Below are positions 36,853 through 45,936 of a stretch of DNA of 54,518 nucleotides, one piece after another. The translations under genes were made by a program, and so were the position numbers. The first letter of the stretch is position 1. Each line of letters starts with the position of its first letter. The notes under the pieces were generated by a model. That model was not told the origin of the DNA and did not search any database. It saw nothing but the letters and a program-made list of their open reading frames with translations. Origin of the DNA: Phycisphaerales bacterium (GTDB lineage: Bacteria; Planctomycetota; Phycisphaerae; Phycisphaerales; SM1A02); contig JANQEQ010000095.1 in the NCBI GenBank assembly GCA_028278245.1, positions 1-54,518 on the forward strand, read 5' to 3'.

Positions 36853-37920
36853 CTACTTGGATTGGTCATTATACAAATACGGAATGTCTGCTTGTCGATG
36901 AAACCGAGCCATGGCCGCTGCGACAAGTTGACGTGCAAAACCCTCATGACCAATGGGATCGTGCAGTAGACAGATATCTGCGCTACCGGGATCTGTTGCT
37001 GGATAGAACACACCGCAGTTTGGATTGATCTCAAGCATGAAGGGAATTCCATCACGATCAACACGAATATCACAACGTGCAAAACCTGCGGCACCGAGTG
37101 CGACGAAGAAGCGAACCGCCTCGTCTCTCAGCCGTGCTGCAAGCTGATTATCTTGAACCGGGAATGACATGAGACTGTCATAGTCAACCCACTTCAGATT
37201 TTCATGTTTGAACGATTCACCCTTGGGGAATTGGTACTGTACAGGTGTATAGGAGATTGGTTTCTCGGGATCTTCTGGATTCTCCGCGACGAGCACGGTG
37301 CATTCCACCCCGTCGATGTACTCTTCGATCAGAGCTGCACCATGACGCGTTATCATCTTACGTGCCTGGATGTGTAATCCGGCGGGTGTCTGCACGCGCG
37401 ATCGACGACTCAGATCAACGCTTGCATAGCTGCTGTGGTGTTTGACAAAAAGCGGGAAGCGCAGTTCTTCGGCTGCCCGTTCAACATCATCAGTACATTT
37501 TGCGATGACATAGTTCGGTGTTGCGATGCCTACTTTGTGGGATGCTTCCTTCATTTGAACCCGTGATGGTTCATAGCACGATGATACTGCACCGGTAAAC
37601 GGAACCCCTGCCTTCTCCAACGTCTTGATGACCTCGATGCCTGGAAGATCCTGATCCGCTGCACCATCACATAGGTTGAAGAATAGATCAAAGCCCAAAT
37701 CAATCAACTGTTGGACGCGCGTAACTGATTCAACCTTACCGGCCAATACTGCGAGGTACCAATCATCATCCGGGAGATATGGCCGTGGATCACAGGGCCA
37801 ATCATCATCAGGAAACGGATCCGCATCGAGATTTTGAGTCGTCAACAAGCAAATTCGCACGAATGGATAGTAGCAGGATGTACACGCTTTGTGGTGGAAA
37901 TGCCATATCTCATCTTGCAT
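36853..37920 (-). CDS. D-Ala-D-Ala ligase-like ATP-grasp protein
   Basis: An ATP-grasp enzyme of about 355 residues. FDLFFNLCDGAADQDLPG, GVPFTGAVSSCYEPSRV, FPLFVKHHSSYASVD, EEYIDGVECTVLV and ARCDIRVDRDGIPFMLEINPNC are the D-Ala-D-Ala ligase-like blocks for the amino-acid site, the ATP-binding lysine and the magnesium-binding Asp/Glu/Asn. Family members join a carboxylate to an amine using ATP. The substrate is unknown; a small peptide or amino acid on a surface glycan is possible. The start is uncertain: ATG at 37920 is used here, GTG at 37977 would add 19 residues, and neither has a good ribosome site. The gene runs away from the polysaccharide genes. Confidence 0.7.
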   Translation of the reverse strand: MQDEIWHFHHKACTSCYYPFVRICLLTTQNLDADPFPDDDWPCDPRPYLPDDDWYLAVLAGKVESVTRVQQLIDLGFDLFFNLCDGAADQDLPGIEVIKTLEKAGVPFTGAVSSCYEPSRVQMKEASHKVGIATPNYVIAKCTDDVERAAEELRFPLFVKHHSSYASVDLSRRSRVQTPAGLHIQARKMITRHGAALIEEYIDGVECTVLVAENPEDPEKPISYTPVQYQFPKGESFKHENLKWVDYDSLMSFPVQDNQLAARLRDEAVRFFVALGAAGFARCDIRVDRDGIPFMLEINPNCGVFYPATDPGSADICLLHDPIGHEGFARQLVAAAMARFHRQADIPYLYNDQSK

Positions 37921-38230
37921 GCATAGGCCAATTGCCAGAAGTGGTGGCCTTAGAATAACGCACGAAGAACCATCCACACTTTATGACCGATTTTATTTTG
38001 AAAGAGCAAATCAGTTCGATTGTGACCACAAACCCGATGGCAGTCAGGATAGGGGTATCTGCTCAATCTGCGGTCTTGTGTCCGGCTACCACTCCGTTTG
38101 ATAAAGATGAAGACTGAGGGTACGGTACCGAATATGTAATTCACTCCTCGGCTCTCAATTGGGAGCGGTGTTTCCCACTCTTCCCCCGGTGTTCGGGATC
38201 TAATCGAGTTTGTTCAGACAGGAAATAATC
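37921..38230. other. Intergenic region before the lipoprotein gene
   Basis: About 310 bases without a convincing gene. A plus-strand frame ending at 38101 contains a Cys-rich CDHKPDGSQDRGICSICG stretch that could in principle be a tiny zinc-binding protein, but it lacks a ribosome site and overlaps the start of the ATP-grasp gene. A near-palindrome GCTCTCAATTGGGAGC lies at 38151-38166. The promoters of both flanking genes must lie here; none is clear. Confidence 0.35.
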
Positions 38231-38896
38231 ATGAAAACGCAAATTCAGTTCATGTTAGTCGTGATCATTGTTTTCGGTGTAGCTCTTGTTGGATGCACTT
38301 CTACCGAATCAACTACATCAACTGCTTCTTCCCAGCCGATGACGGATATTGCCACTACAACAGGTTTCCTATCGACCTATTCAAATTTGGAGCCTGCCGG
38401 CGAGAACAGTCTACGCTATCTGGAAGCGTCCAATCGTCTTGCACGTTACGACAAGTTTGTCATCTATCCGGTTGAGTTGCTGACTTACGAGGACTCTGAG
38501 GGCAATCAGATTTCAGTTGCTGATCGGAAGATGCTGCAGCAGTACATGCATGATGCACTGGTGAAAGCGCTGTCACAAGGCGATGGATACGAAGTCGTTG
38601 ATGCGCCTGCCTGGGATGTTGCAGACGTGCGTGTTGCCCTCACCGATGTCAAAAAATCAGCGTTACTGTTCAATGCGATCCCACGTCTCAAATTGATCGA
38701 TCTGGGGTTGGGTGGAATGTCAATGGAAGCTGAGATTATTGACTCAGTGTCTAATGTTCAGATTGCTGCTGCTGTTGAATCGAAGACCGGCCGAAACCTT
38801 TGGATTGACTTCAGCCAGTTCGATGATGCCAAGGGTGCTATGGACGAATGGGCGTACCGATTTCGTCGCATCATTGATGAGGCTCACGGGCGTTGA
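38231..38896 (+). CDS. DUF3313-like lipoprotein
   Basis: A 221-residue lipoprotein: hydrophobic leader ending in the lipobox ALVGC, then a low-complexity Ser/Thr linker, then a domain like DUF3313 (GFLSTYSNLEP, YDKFVIYPVELL, VALTDVKKS, GGMSMEAEIIDS, FDDAKGAMDEWA). Members are outer-membrane or periplasmic lipoproteins of unknown role in Gram-negative bacteria. The ATG at 38231 has AGGAAA just upstream. It could belong to the polysaccharide locus that follows, but a 178-base gap with its own regulatory signals separates them. Confidence 0.7.
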   Translation: MKTQIQFMLVVIIVFGVALVGCTSTESTTSTASSQPMTDIATTTGFLSTYSNLEPAGENSLRYLEASNRLARYDKFVIYPVELLTYEDSEGNQISVADRKMLQQYMHDALVKALSQGDGYEVVDAPAWDVADVRVALTDVKKSALLFNAIPRLKLIDLGLGGMSMEAEIIDSVSNVQIAAAVESKTGRNLWIDFSQFDDAKGAMDEWAYRFRRIIDEAHGR

Positions 38897-38984
38897 TTTT
38901 AACGGGCAGACTTTGATTCAATGACCGGGAAATATCGTTCACCGGTTCAAGAGATGCCGTATGGGGGGGTGATTGTTGATTTCA

Positions 38985-39036
38985 CCTGCCAACCTTTTCA
39001 TCCATTATTGACATGAAGTTTGGCAGGCGATGATGG
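38985..39036 (+). promoter_or_regulatory. Candidate promoter with overlapping inverted repeat
   Basis: A perfect -35 hexamer TTGACA (39008-39013) is followed after 17 bases by TGATGG, a weak -10. The perfect 8-bp inverted repeat CCTGCCAA (38985-38992) and TTGGCAGG (39020-39027) surrounds the -35 box and covers part of the spacer, as expected for a repressor operator. The polysaccharide operon starts at 39075. Confidence 0.3.
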
Positions 39037-39074
39037 TGTTCAATGTTGCTGTTTGATGCTTTGGCCTACGGACA

Positions 39075-40577
39075 ATGACTGCATTTTTCATCCTGACATG
39101 TGCTCGTTCCGGTTCGACATCCCTGGCACGGATCCTGGATACTGCCACCAACGGTACCTGCGCGGTCGAACCTATGCCAAATCTGAATTTCGAGACGCGA
39201 TTAGCGATGGAGGGGCGACTGGAAAATCCACAGAAAGTGGTTGAAGAAATCGTGGTTCCACGAGTACGCGAGGGTCTATCTCGAAAGGAAGTTTACGGCG
39301 AGAAGAATGTCACCTATGGCCCTTTTATTCAGCATCTCTATGAATTAACTGATTGTAAATTCGTGTTCCTTAAACGGGATGGGCGAGATGTAGTGCGGTC
39401 ACTTTTGGATTGGCACGATCAGATGTTCGGAAACATTTATCGTGAGTGTGTCGATCCGGGAGATTTATCGCAGCAGGCGGTGAATGCTGTCGTAGCACTT
39501 CCGATCCACAAGGATACGTCCGATTTTGCTCGCCCTCGGCCGCAAATAGGATCGAAATGGTACGAGCGCTGGGAAACGATGAGCCGTTTTGAGATGTGTT
39601 CGTACTACTGGTCAACGATCAACGATCTTTATCGTAATGCTCTTGAAGTATTGCCCTCGGACGCCTGGATCGAATTGGACTACACCACACCGCAAGGTGA
39701 AGATATTTTACGGGTGGCAGAGTTCTGCGGCTTGAAGGATCTGGGATACGACCAGGTGCAGGAGATGCTGGATGCGGGTATCAATTCCCTGAAAGATCGC
39801 GGTGCAGGTGAGAAGATTCACGAAAAATGGATGAATTGGGACGGTGGCAAACGGAGATCTTTTGACGCCATTGCGGGGAATACCATGAGACGCCTGGGAT
39901 ACTACGATGATGACATTGCGCGTTGGTGTCCCCCTGATTATGGTCGTTGCTGGGAGGATCACGGTGCCGACGAGGAGTGGTACAAGTGGATGTACGATAC
40001 GAGACTTGTCATGCACGAGGAGGCAATTAAATGGATCCGCAGCCACGATGCAACGGAGCAGCCTGTCACTTCCATCGCTGATTTCGGATGTGGGCTTGGA
40101 GTCGGCTATCACGAAGCACTCGCCGACAGAAAATATGTAGGCATCGATCTCATAAGCAGCACGATTGACTGGTGTAAAAGGAATCGCACAAATCCGCAGC
40201 ACGAGTACCATCAAATTGATTTTATCAAAGAGGCAACACCCGAAAAATATGACCTGGTGATGTCAAGCGGAACGATTGATAATGCCTACGATGTTGAAGC
40301 GTATCTTGATGCGATGCTGCGTGCATCCCGACGGTTCATCTACCTTACGTGTTATCGTGGGTGGTTTCCCGATCTTGCCGAGCATAACTACCATTGGGTA
40401 GATAAGGACAAGTGTTTCTATACCGATATCTCCGCGCGGCGCGTACGAGAATACCTAGAATCGCTTGGGTGCAGAGACATTCAAATCGAACCGCGATCTA
40501 CAGGACGCAGTGACATCCCATACGAGACGCGTATTATGGCCAGCATACCTAATCCGGAGGCGGGTCATATATTATGA
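39075..40577 (+). CDS. Sulfotransferase-methyltransferase fusion
   Basis: A 500-residue cytosolic protein of two enzymes. Residues 1-300 are a sulfotransferase: ARSGSTSLARIL (residues 10-21) is the 5'-phosphosulfate loop for PAPS, and FLKRDGRDVVRSLLDW (near 98) the 3'-phosphate motif. Residues about 330-490 are a class I SAM-dependent methyltransferase: IADFGCGLGVGYHEA is motif I, KYVGIDLISSTIDW the acidic second strand, YDLVMSSGTIDNAYD motif II. The fusion could sulfate and methylate the same glycan or lipid. It heads the run of genes to 54518 and overlaps the next gene as ATGA. Confidence 0.85.
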   Translation: MTAFFILTCARSGSTSLARILDTATNGTCAVEPMPNLNFETRLAMEGRLENPQKVVEEIVVPRVREGLSRKEVYGEKNVTYGPFIQHLYELTDCKFVFLKRDGRDVVRSLLDWHDQMFGNIYRECVDPGDLSQQAVNAVVALPIHKDTSDFARPRPQIGSKWYERWETMSRFEMCSYYWSTINDLYRNALEVLPSDAWIELDYTTPQGEDILRVAEFCGLKDLGYDQVQEMLDAGINSLKDRGAGEKIHEKWMNWDGGKRRSFDAIAGNTMRRLGYYDDDIARWCPPDYGRCWEDHGADEEWYKWMYDTRLVMHEEAIKWIRSHDATEQPVTSIADFGCGLGVGYHEALADRKYVGIDLISSTIDWCKRNRTNPQHEYHQIDFIKEATPEKYDLVMSSGTIDNAYDVEAYLDAMLRASRRFIYLTCYRGWFPDLAEHNYHWVDKDKCFYTDISARRVREYLESLGCRDIQIEPRSTGRSDIPYETRIMASIPNPEAGHIL

Positions 40578-41803
40578 ATGAGTCCGGATCCCAATCTGAT
40601 CTTTCATCCAGTCAGCAATCCGCCAGTCTCTCCCGCCGCCTGATCAGTTTCGTAGCGAAGAGTTGGCCCGTGCGGTCTTTTCGTCGTTTTCTCGTTCAAT
40701 TGACTGATTTTGGACTCAGGGACACAGTGGAATGCCTCGAGACTCGGATTACCGATATTGAAACACAGATTGATGTAGTGAATAACCGCCTTTCTAGTGT
40801 CAAGGAGACAGTCTGGAAGTTGAATATAGTCCCTATTGGGAAGCAGGCCGTAGTAAGTAGCAACATGTTGAATTACGAACAGCAGGTTGCTGAAAACTAC
40901 GCAGATCTTTCTGACAAGTTTGATTCCTACCGACGTCTTGTTGATGGGCTGATCGCAATAGACCAGAACATGGTAGTACCAGCATGCGAATTGGCTGAGG
41001 AGATGGAATCCGAATTGAACCTGGTGACGTTGCGTCATGACATTGACGCCGATCCTGTCACTGCAGTACGTATGGCAAGGTACCTTGCCAGCAAAGGTGT
41101 GGCGGGCACGTTTTACCTTTTGCATACTGCTATATATTACGGTGAATTCCATAATCACCTCTTTGTGAGAAATCCTCAGCTTGTGGATTGGGTACGAGCA
41201 TTTATCGTCGCCGGCTGCGAACTCGGTCTTCACAATGACGCGTTTGGTGCATCACAAATACCCGGAATCAATGGTGCAATGTGTCTAAAAGAGGAAATCA
41301 ATTGGCTCAGATCACATGGGGTGAATCTAAAAGGAACGGCTGGTCACAATTCGCTGCCCAGCTACGGAGCTGAGAATTCAGAAGTATTTCTTGGCCGCAG
41401 GTTGTGGTCTCGACAGCCGGTGACAATCACCGGTGTGCCCTTGCCGATGGAAGCGTTGAATGAACAGGAGCTTGGACTAACCTATGAAGGCACTTTCGCT
41501 GTGCCGCAGGAAGATATTGATGTCGAGCTTGCTGAAGCATTTGCTCACAATCAAGCTGGTGCCAGCATCCGCAATGAACAGTGGATGAAACAGTACCTGA
41601 CAGAAAACCCTTACTGCCAGTGGGCAGTCGATGTGCAAATTTGGATCGTAGACTGTAATAAGTGGGTCATCGGAGGTCGCATTGATGACCGTCCAGTATT
41701 TCATTGGGACATTACACTGGGCGATGTCCTGGAGTACATCAGCACTATGCCCAGGGGGACACGGGCGCTCTTTGTATTACATCCGGAGTACATGCGACAA
41801 TGA
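40574..41803 (+). CDS. Coiled-coil protein with polysaccharide deacetylase-like domain
   Basis: A 409-residue protein. Residues about 45-80 (VECLETRITDIETQIDVVNN) are a coiled coil. From about residue 150 (TLRHDIDADP) a NodB-like deacetylase fold begins; the RHDID motif supplies the catalytic and metal-binding Asp pair, ELGLHNDAFG holds a His, and GTAGHNSLPSYG the next His. No signal peptide. In related loci such proteins deacetylate an amino sugar on a polysaccharide intermediate. It overlaps the sulfotransferase-methyltransferase gene by four bases and so is co-translated. Confidence 0.7.
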   Translation: MNESGSQSDLSSSQQSASLSRRLISFVAKSWPVRSFRRFLVQLTDFGLRDTVECLETRITDIETQIDVVNNRLSSVKETVWKLNIVPIGKQAVVSSNMLNYEQQVAENYADLSDKFDSYRRLVDGLIAIDQNMVVPACELAEEMESELNLVTLRHDIDADPVTAVRMARYLASKGVAGTFYLLHTAIYYGEFHNHLFVRNPQLVDWVRAFIVAGCELGLHNDAFGASQIPGINGAMCLKEEINWLRSHGVNLKGTAGHNSLPSYGAENSEVFLGRRLWSRQPVTITGVPLPMEALNEQELGLTYEGTFAVPQEDIDVELAEAFAHNQAGASIRNEQWMKQYLTENPYCQWAVDVQIWIVDCNKWVIGGRIDDRPVFHWDITLGDVLEYISTMPRGTRALFVLHPEYMRQ

Positions 41804-41883
41804 AGTCTGAAAGATCCTATCCATGGCAGCATAGGTTCGATCCCATTGCCGATCCAACTTTGGTGGCTGCGGTATGGCAATAA
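41800..41883 (+). CDS. Possible 27-residue coupling ORF
   Basis: The tiny frame starts with an ATGA overlap at the stop of the deacetylase-like gene and ends TAA ten bases inside the next gene. It fills the 70-base gap between two genes of an otherwise tightly packed operon, so it may pass ribosomes on. The peptide (start MKSERSYPWQHRFDP) has no recognisable domain. Whether it is a real product is open. Confidence 0.25.
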   Translation: MKSERSYPWQHRFDPIADPTLVAAVWQ

Positions 41884-43856
41884 CGCAGAAACTTACTGAT
41901 CATCGTGCTAATAAGGTGAATGAAGATCAACCTGCAATTGATCCGATACGCATGCTACAGGCTTTCATTGCATCTCATAGACGTGCTCCGCGCGTTCTGC
42001 ATATTGGTAACATCGCCAATAATGCATACCTCAATGCTCAGATTCTCAATGATACTGGCTTCAATTGCGACGTGATCTGTTACGATTATTATCACATCAT
42101 GGGATGTCCTGAGTGGGAAGATGCATATTTTGAAAAGGAAATTGAAAACCATTTTAATCCCGACTGGTCTGCTGTGAATCTACATGGGTATAAGCGACCA
42201 CACTGGTTTGCACAAGGGCCATTCGAAGAGTGTATTACTTATTTACATGCTCTACATGACGGCAATGACGATTCCGCACTGGAACAGTGGAATATTCTTG
42301 GTAAAGCTTCCACGATTGCTGGACGACCTCTCAATTACTTTCATCGTGCAAAAAGGAAATTTGCTTCATTAAGAACAAAGTTTGTTGCTAGAACTAAACC
42401 TTTCTACGATATCTATCTCCGCAAGCTATGTGCGTTCATTCACTATCTTTTTTTCCCATTGATTCACCCAGTGGTCACATGTCGTTGCTTCAGATGGTTA
42501 CTTTATAAATTATTATCCTGGGGAAACAAGAACATCTTACGTATTGCATACATCATTGGAATCCCACAAGCGTATGGTTATATAAGAAGACGCATCACAT
42601 CGTTATCAATGATCAAGCATAATGCATCCGATATCAGATCAGTTTTACAATACCTGTTGCTTCTTATTCCATTTATTGTATTAGTCGGTGTTCGAAGGAT
42701 TTGGCTCTCACTTCAGTATATTATCTCATTGCTGGAAATACATAAGATAATAACCGAAACCAATCATAAACAATCGGCAAAAATATTATCAGAGACAACA
42801 CACAAACCAACCATTCATCCCAAAGATATCTTATCGAAACACCACATCGAAAATTTGCAATTGAATTTCAGAAGGTCATTTCCTGAACGAAAGGATCAAT
42901 TGTTAGCAAGCGATGTTACTGCCTATGCTTCGGTTCTTCCCAAATGGGAAGAACTCTTTAGATATTATGATGCTGTAGTTGGATACGCGACTGATGGTTT
43001 ATTGCCATTTCTTTGTGGTAAACGGCCTTATCTTGCCTATGAACATGGTACAATACGGAATATCCCTTTTGAAGAAACTTCTCAGGGTCGTTTATGCGCA
43101 TTGACTTATCGTCGGGCTGATAAATCATTCATAACGAACTGCGATAACATTAAAGCAGCAGGTGAATTACAACTCGACAACTATTGTTTCGTTCCCCATC
43201 CCGTGAATGAACGGCATAGTAAGTCTGGGAACGCGACAGAATTGCGAGAATCTCTGAAGCGAGAATTAAATTGTGACTTCATCATCTTTCACCCATCCCG
43301 TCAACATTGGGAAACTTGCCGACACCCCGATTGGGAAAAAGGTAATGACATTCTAATCAGAGGTATGGCGGAGTTCATCAAGAAAGCCGCGCCACGGGCA
43401 GGTGCGGTATTTGTTGACTGGGGGAAAAAAGTAGACGAATCGAAGAAACTACTCGAAGATCTCGAAATAGAGAGTCGTGTGAAATGGGTTGCACCTCTGC
43501 CTAACCGGAGGATGATCAGTTACATCAGAGCATCTGATGTAGTAGCGGATCAGTTTTATCTTGGCGCTTTCGGGAGCCTGACACCCAAGGCTCTGTTGCA
43601 TGAATGTCCGGTCATGTTGCACCTTGATGAAGATCGCCACCGATGGTGTTTCCCCGAGATGCCTCCTGTCATTAATGTGAATACACCAGAGGGTGTATGC
43701 GCAGGATTATCACGGCTGTACGAGGAGGAGGATTATCGACAAACTCTCATTTCCCGGGGTTTATCCTGGTATAAACGATATCATTCAAACAAAATGATTT
43801 CCGCTACGTTGACCCGAGAGATTATGAAAAGCATCAAAGAACATTCGGCTTGCTAA
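41874..43856 (+). CDS. GT-B glycosyltransferase with internal hydrophobic insert
   Basis: A 660-residue protein. The N-terminal Rossmann part (VLHIGNIANNAYLNAQIL, CDVICYDYY) and the C-terminal part (FIIFHPSRQHWETC, KWVAPLPNRRMISYIRASDVVADQF) are those of a GT4-like retaining glycosyltransferase. Between them, residues about 170-300 form an insert with several hydrophobic stretches (LLLLIPFIVLVGVRRIW), which could pin the enzyme to the inner membrane near a lipid-linked acceptor. The base composition is more AT-rich than the earlier operon genes. It ends 7 bases inside the following glycosyltransferase gene. Donor and acceptor sugars are unknown. Confidence 0.7.
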   Translation: MAITQKLTDHRANKVNEDQPAIDPIRMLQAFIASHRRAPRVLHIGNIANNAYLNAQILNDTGFNCDVICYDYYHIMGCPEWEDAYFEKEIENHFNPDWSAVNLHGYKRPHWFAQGPFEECITYLHALHDGNDDSALEQWNILGKASTIAGRPLNYFHRAKRKFASLRTKFVARTKPFYDIYLRKLCAFIHYLFFPLIHPVVTCRCFRWLLYKLLSWGNKNILRIAYIIGIPQAYGYIRRRITSLSMIKHNASDIRSVLQYLLLLIPFIVLVGVRRIWLSLQYIISLLEIHKIITETNHKQSAKILSETTHKPTIHPKDILSKHHIENLQLNFRRSFPERKDQLLASDVTAYASVLPKWEELFRYYDAVVGYATDGLLPFLCGKRPYLAYEHGTIRNIPFEETSQGRLCALTYRRADKSFITNCDNIKAAGELQLDNYCFVPHPVNERHSKSGNATELRESLKRELNCDFIIFHPSRQHWETCRHPDWEKGNDILIRGMAEFIKKAAPRAGAVFVDWGKKVDESKKLLEDLEIESRVKWVAPLPNRRMISYIRASDVVADQFYLGAFGSLTPKALLHECPVMLHLDEDRHRWCFPEMPPVINVNTPEGVCAGLSRLYEEEDYRQTLISRGLSWYKRYHSNKMISATLTREIMKSIKEHSAC

Positions 43857-45028
43857 AAATGCTAAAAGCTTTGACCAAATGGGTGATGCTGCGTTGTGTG
43901 TCAATAACCGTGCTCATTGTTCACCCAATATTGATGATGTTTCGATCCAAAGGACGTATCCGAAGCCTATGGACGGGATCACCAATAATTAATATGGCTA
44001 TAAATGCTAAGGCAGAACGTCTGCTCGGAGCAAATTCCGACTCACTGGTGTTTGAGACATATTACATTACCAACGCATTCACCTACGATTTATCCCGTTG
44101 GAGAAAACTACCAGTATTTGGTATCCTCCTACCATATATTATCTTACTGTGGGCATGTTTAAGATATGACCGTTTTCACTTTTACTGCGATCGAGGTATG
44201 CTCGTCTCCCCCGAAAAATATCGTTTTGACGAAGGAGAATTTAAGCTCCTCAAAAAAATAGGCAAACAGATTATATTCTGGACGTACGGATCAGATGTCC
44301 GTACGAGGCATCGTACGATGATGCTGGGAAAATATAACTGTTGCCTGCATTGTCCATCACCCAAAAATCATTGCATCTGTAACGATGAGGATGGTCAGGA
44401 GGTACATTCCTTGATTGCAGAGTATGGGCTGGCTGTGTTTTCAATGGGTGACATGACAGAATATACTCCTGACAGTATTAAAGATGTTTACTTCTGGCCT
44501 GTGGACCTTGATGCCGATGATGGCAGGCGCTATACCCCAGCATTTCCCAACGCAGATGCTGACCGACCTCTTGTTGTCGTACATGCTCCGAATCACCGCC
44601 ATTTCAAAGGTACGGACTACCTGATCGAAACGATTCGCAAATTGCAGGGGGAAGGATTACCCATCGAACTTGAACTCGTGGAGAGAAAATCCAACCTCGA
44701 GGCACTTCAAATTTATCGACGGGCGGATGTCATCTTTGATCAATGCCTGATCGGCTTTCACGGGTACCTGGCTCAGGAAGCGATGGCATTGGGTAAGCCC
44801 GTCATGTGTTTCATTCGTAAACCTGACGAGTACCTGTTGCACCCGAAGGAATGTCCCATACTGAACACACCACCGGATCGTATTGAAGATGTATTACGTG
44901 ATTTGCAGGAGAATCGCACCAGGCTCGGTGAACTTGGCCGACAAGGTCGTAAATACATAGAGCGCTACCATACACTTGAGATGTTCGCTCTCCGCCTCAA
45001 AGAGCAGTATCTTCAACTGGGAGTATAA
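43850..45028 (+). CDS. GT4-like glycosyltransferase with Cys cluster (1)
   Basis: A 392-residue GT-B glycosyltransferase. Two N-terminal hydrophobic stretches suggest membrane association. After FWTYGSDVRTRHR comes a Cys-rich insert CCLHCPSPKNHCICND, then the nucleotide-sugar-binding domain (VVVHAPNHRHFKGTDYLI, YRRADVIFDQCLIGFHG, EAMALGKPVMCF). It is clearly related to the gene at 45929. The Cys cluster could hold a zinc ion. It overlaps the preceding glycosyltransferase gene by 7 bases. Confidence 0.75.
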   Translation: MLKMLKALTKWVMLRCVSITVLIVHPILMMFRSKGRIRSLWTGSPIINMAINAKAERLLGANSDSLVFETYYITNAFTYDLSRWRKLPVFGILLPYIILLWACLRYDRFHFYCDRGMLVSPEKYRFDEGEFKLLKKIGKQIIFWTYGSDVRTRHRTMMLGKYNCCLHCPSPKNHCICNDEDGQEVHSLIAEYGLAVFSMGDMTEYTPDSIKDVYFWPVDLDADDGRRYTPAFPNADADRPLVVVHAPNHRHFKGTDYLIETIRKLQGEGLPIELELVERKSNLEALQIYRRADVIFDQCLIGFHGYLAQEAMALGKPVMCFIRKPDEYLLHPKECPILNTPPDRIEDVLRDLQENRTRLGELGRQGRKYIERYHTLEMFALRLKEQYLQLGV

Positions 45029-45033
45029 TTATC

Positions 45034-45936
45034 GTGAAGTGTGTCATCATAGGAGCGGCGGGCTTCATCGGCAGGTATCTCGGGCTTACTCATCACCAGC
45101 GTGGTGATGAAGTATCAGGAATCGATGTTGAACAGAATATGGAGGATTGTGAGGTTCCATATTCAATCGATTTATGTGATCTTACGGTTTCCAATATCGT
45201 CATACCCCCCGGTACCGATGTCGTTTACTACCTCGCGCAGTCGCCTTATTTCCGCCAATTCCCTGAGCGCGGCGATCATCTCTTTGTGGTTAATACCGCT
45301 GGGGCACTTCGTGTAGCTGAAGCAGCAACAAAAGCTGGAGTTAGCACTTTCCTTTATGCTTCAACAGGAACCGTTTACGCTCCTTCTTTCAGTTCCATGT
45401 CAGAAAGCGACTCAGTCCGTCGCGATCAGGCTTATGCATTGAGCAAATTATGCGCAGAAGAAGCACTGGCGTTGATTGGTGGATCAATAAACGTGTTGTG
45501 CCCGAGATTCTTCGGCGTATATGGCCCACATCAACAAAAAGGTACACTCGTTCAGGCAATTACGAATCGCATTCGACAGAGTAAACCAGTTACCGTTGAT
45601 GGCAATCCCGAAGATCCTGATGACAAAAACGGTTTACGGATGTCATTTACGTATGTTGAGGATCTCGTACGTAATTTAATTGAACTTACTGATGTGATGA
45701 CAACGGGCCGGAATCTGAATGGTCCAATCAACGTTGCGGCTCCTGAGCCGATCAGTATCAGACGACTGGCCGAGGAGATCGGTTCTGTTATTGGCATCGA
45801 ACCGATTTTCGAGATCACAGATAAGTACCGTGAATCAGACTATATCGCCGACGTTTCACTGCTCCGGTCAGTGATTGATCCTGCATTCACGGAATTGAGT
45901 GAATCGATCAGGAGGACGCTGGTGGCCGATGTGTGA
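45034..45936 (+). CDS. NAD-dependent epimerase/dehydratase (1)
   Basis: A 300-residue extended short-chain dehydrogenase: IIGAAGFIGRYLG is the GxxGxxG NAD loop, STGTVYAPS the Ser/Thr site and YALSK the catalytic Tyr-x3-Lys. Family members interconvert nucleotide sugars, for example UDP-glucose and UDP-galactose types. It begins with GTG at 45034, five bases after the glycosyltransferase stop, and overlaps the next gene by 8 bases. Confidence 0.8.
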   Translation: MKCVIIGAAGFIGRYLGLTHHQRGDEVSGIDVEQNMEDCEVPYSIDLCDLTVSNIVIPPGTDVVYYLAQSPYFRQFPERGDHLFVVNTAGALRVAEAATKAGVSTFLYASTGTVYAPSFSSMSESDSVRRDQAYALSKLCAEEALALIGGSINVLCPRFFGVYGPHQQKGTLVQAITNRIRQSKPVTVDGNPEDPDDKNGLRMSFTYVEDLVRNLIELTDVMTTGRNLNGPINVAAPEPISIRRLAEEIGSVIGIEPIFEITDKYRESDYIADVSLLRSVIDPAFTELSESIRRTLVADV

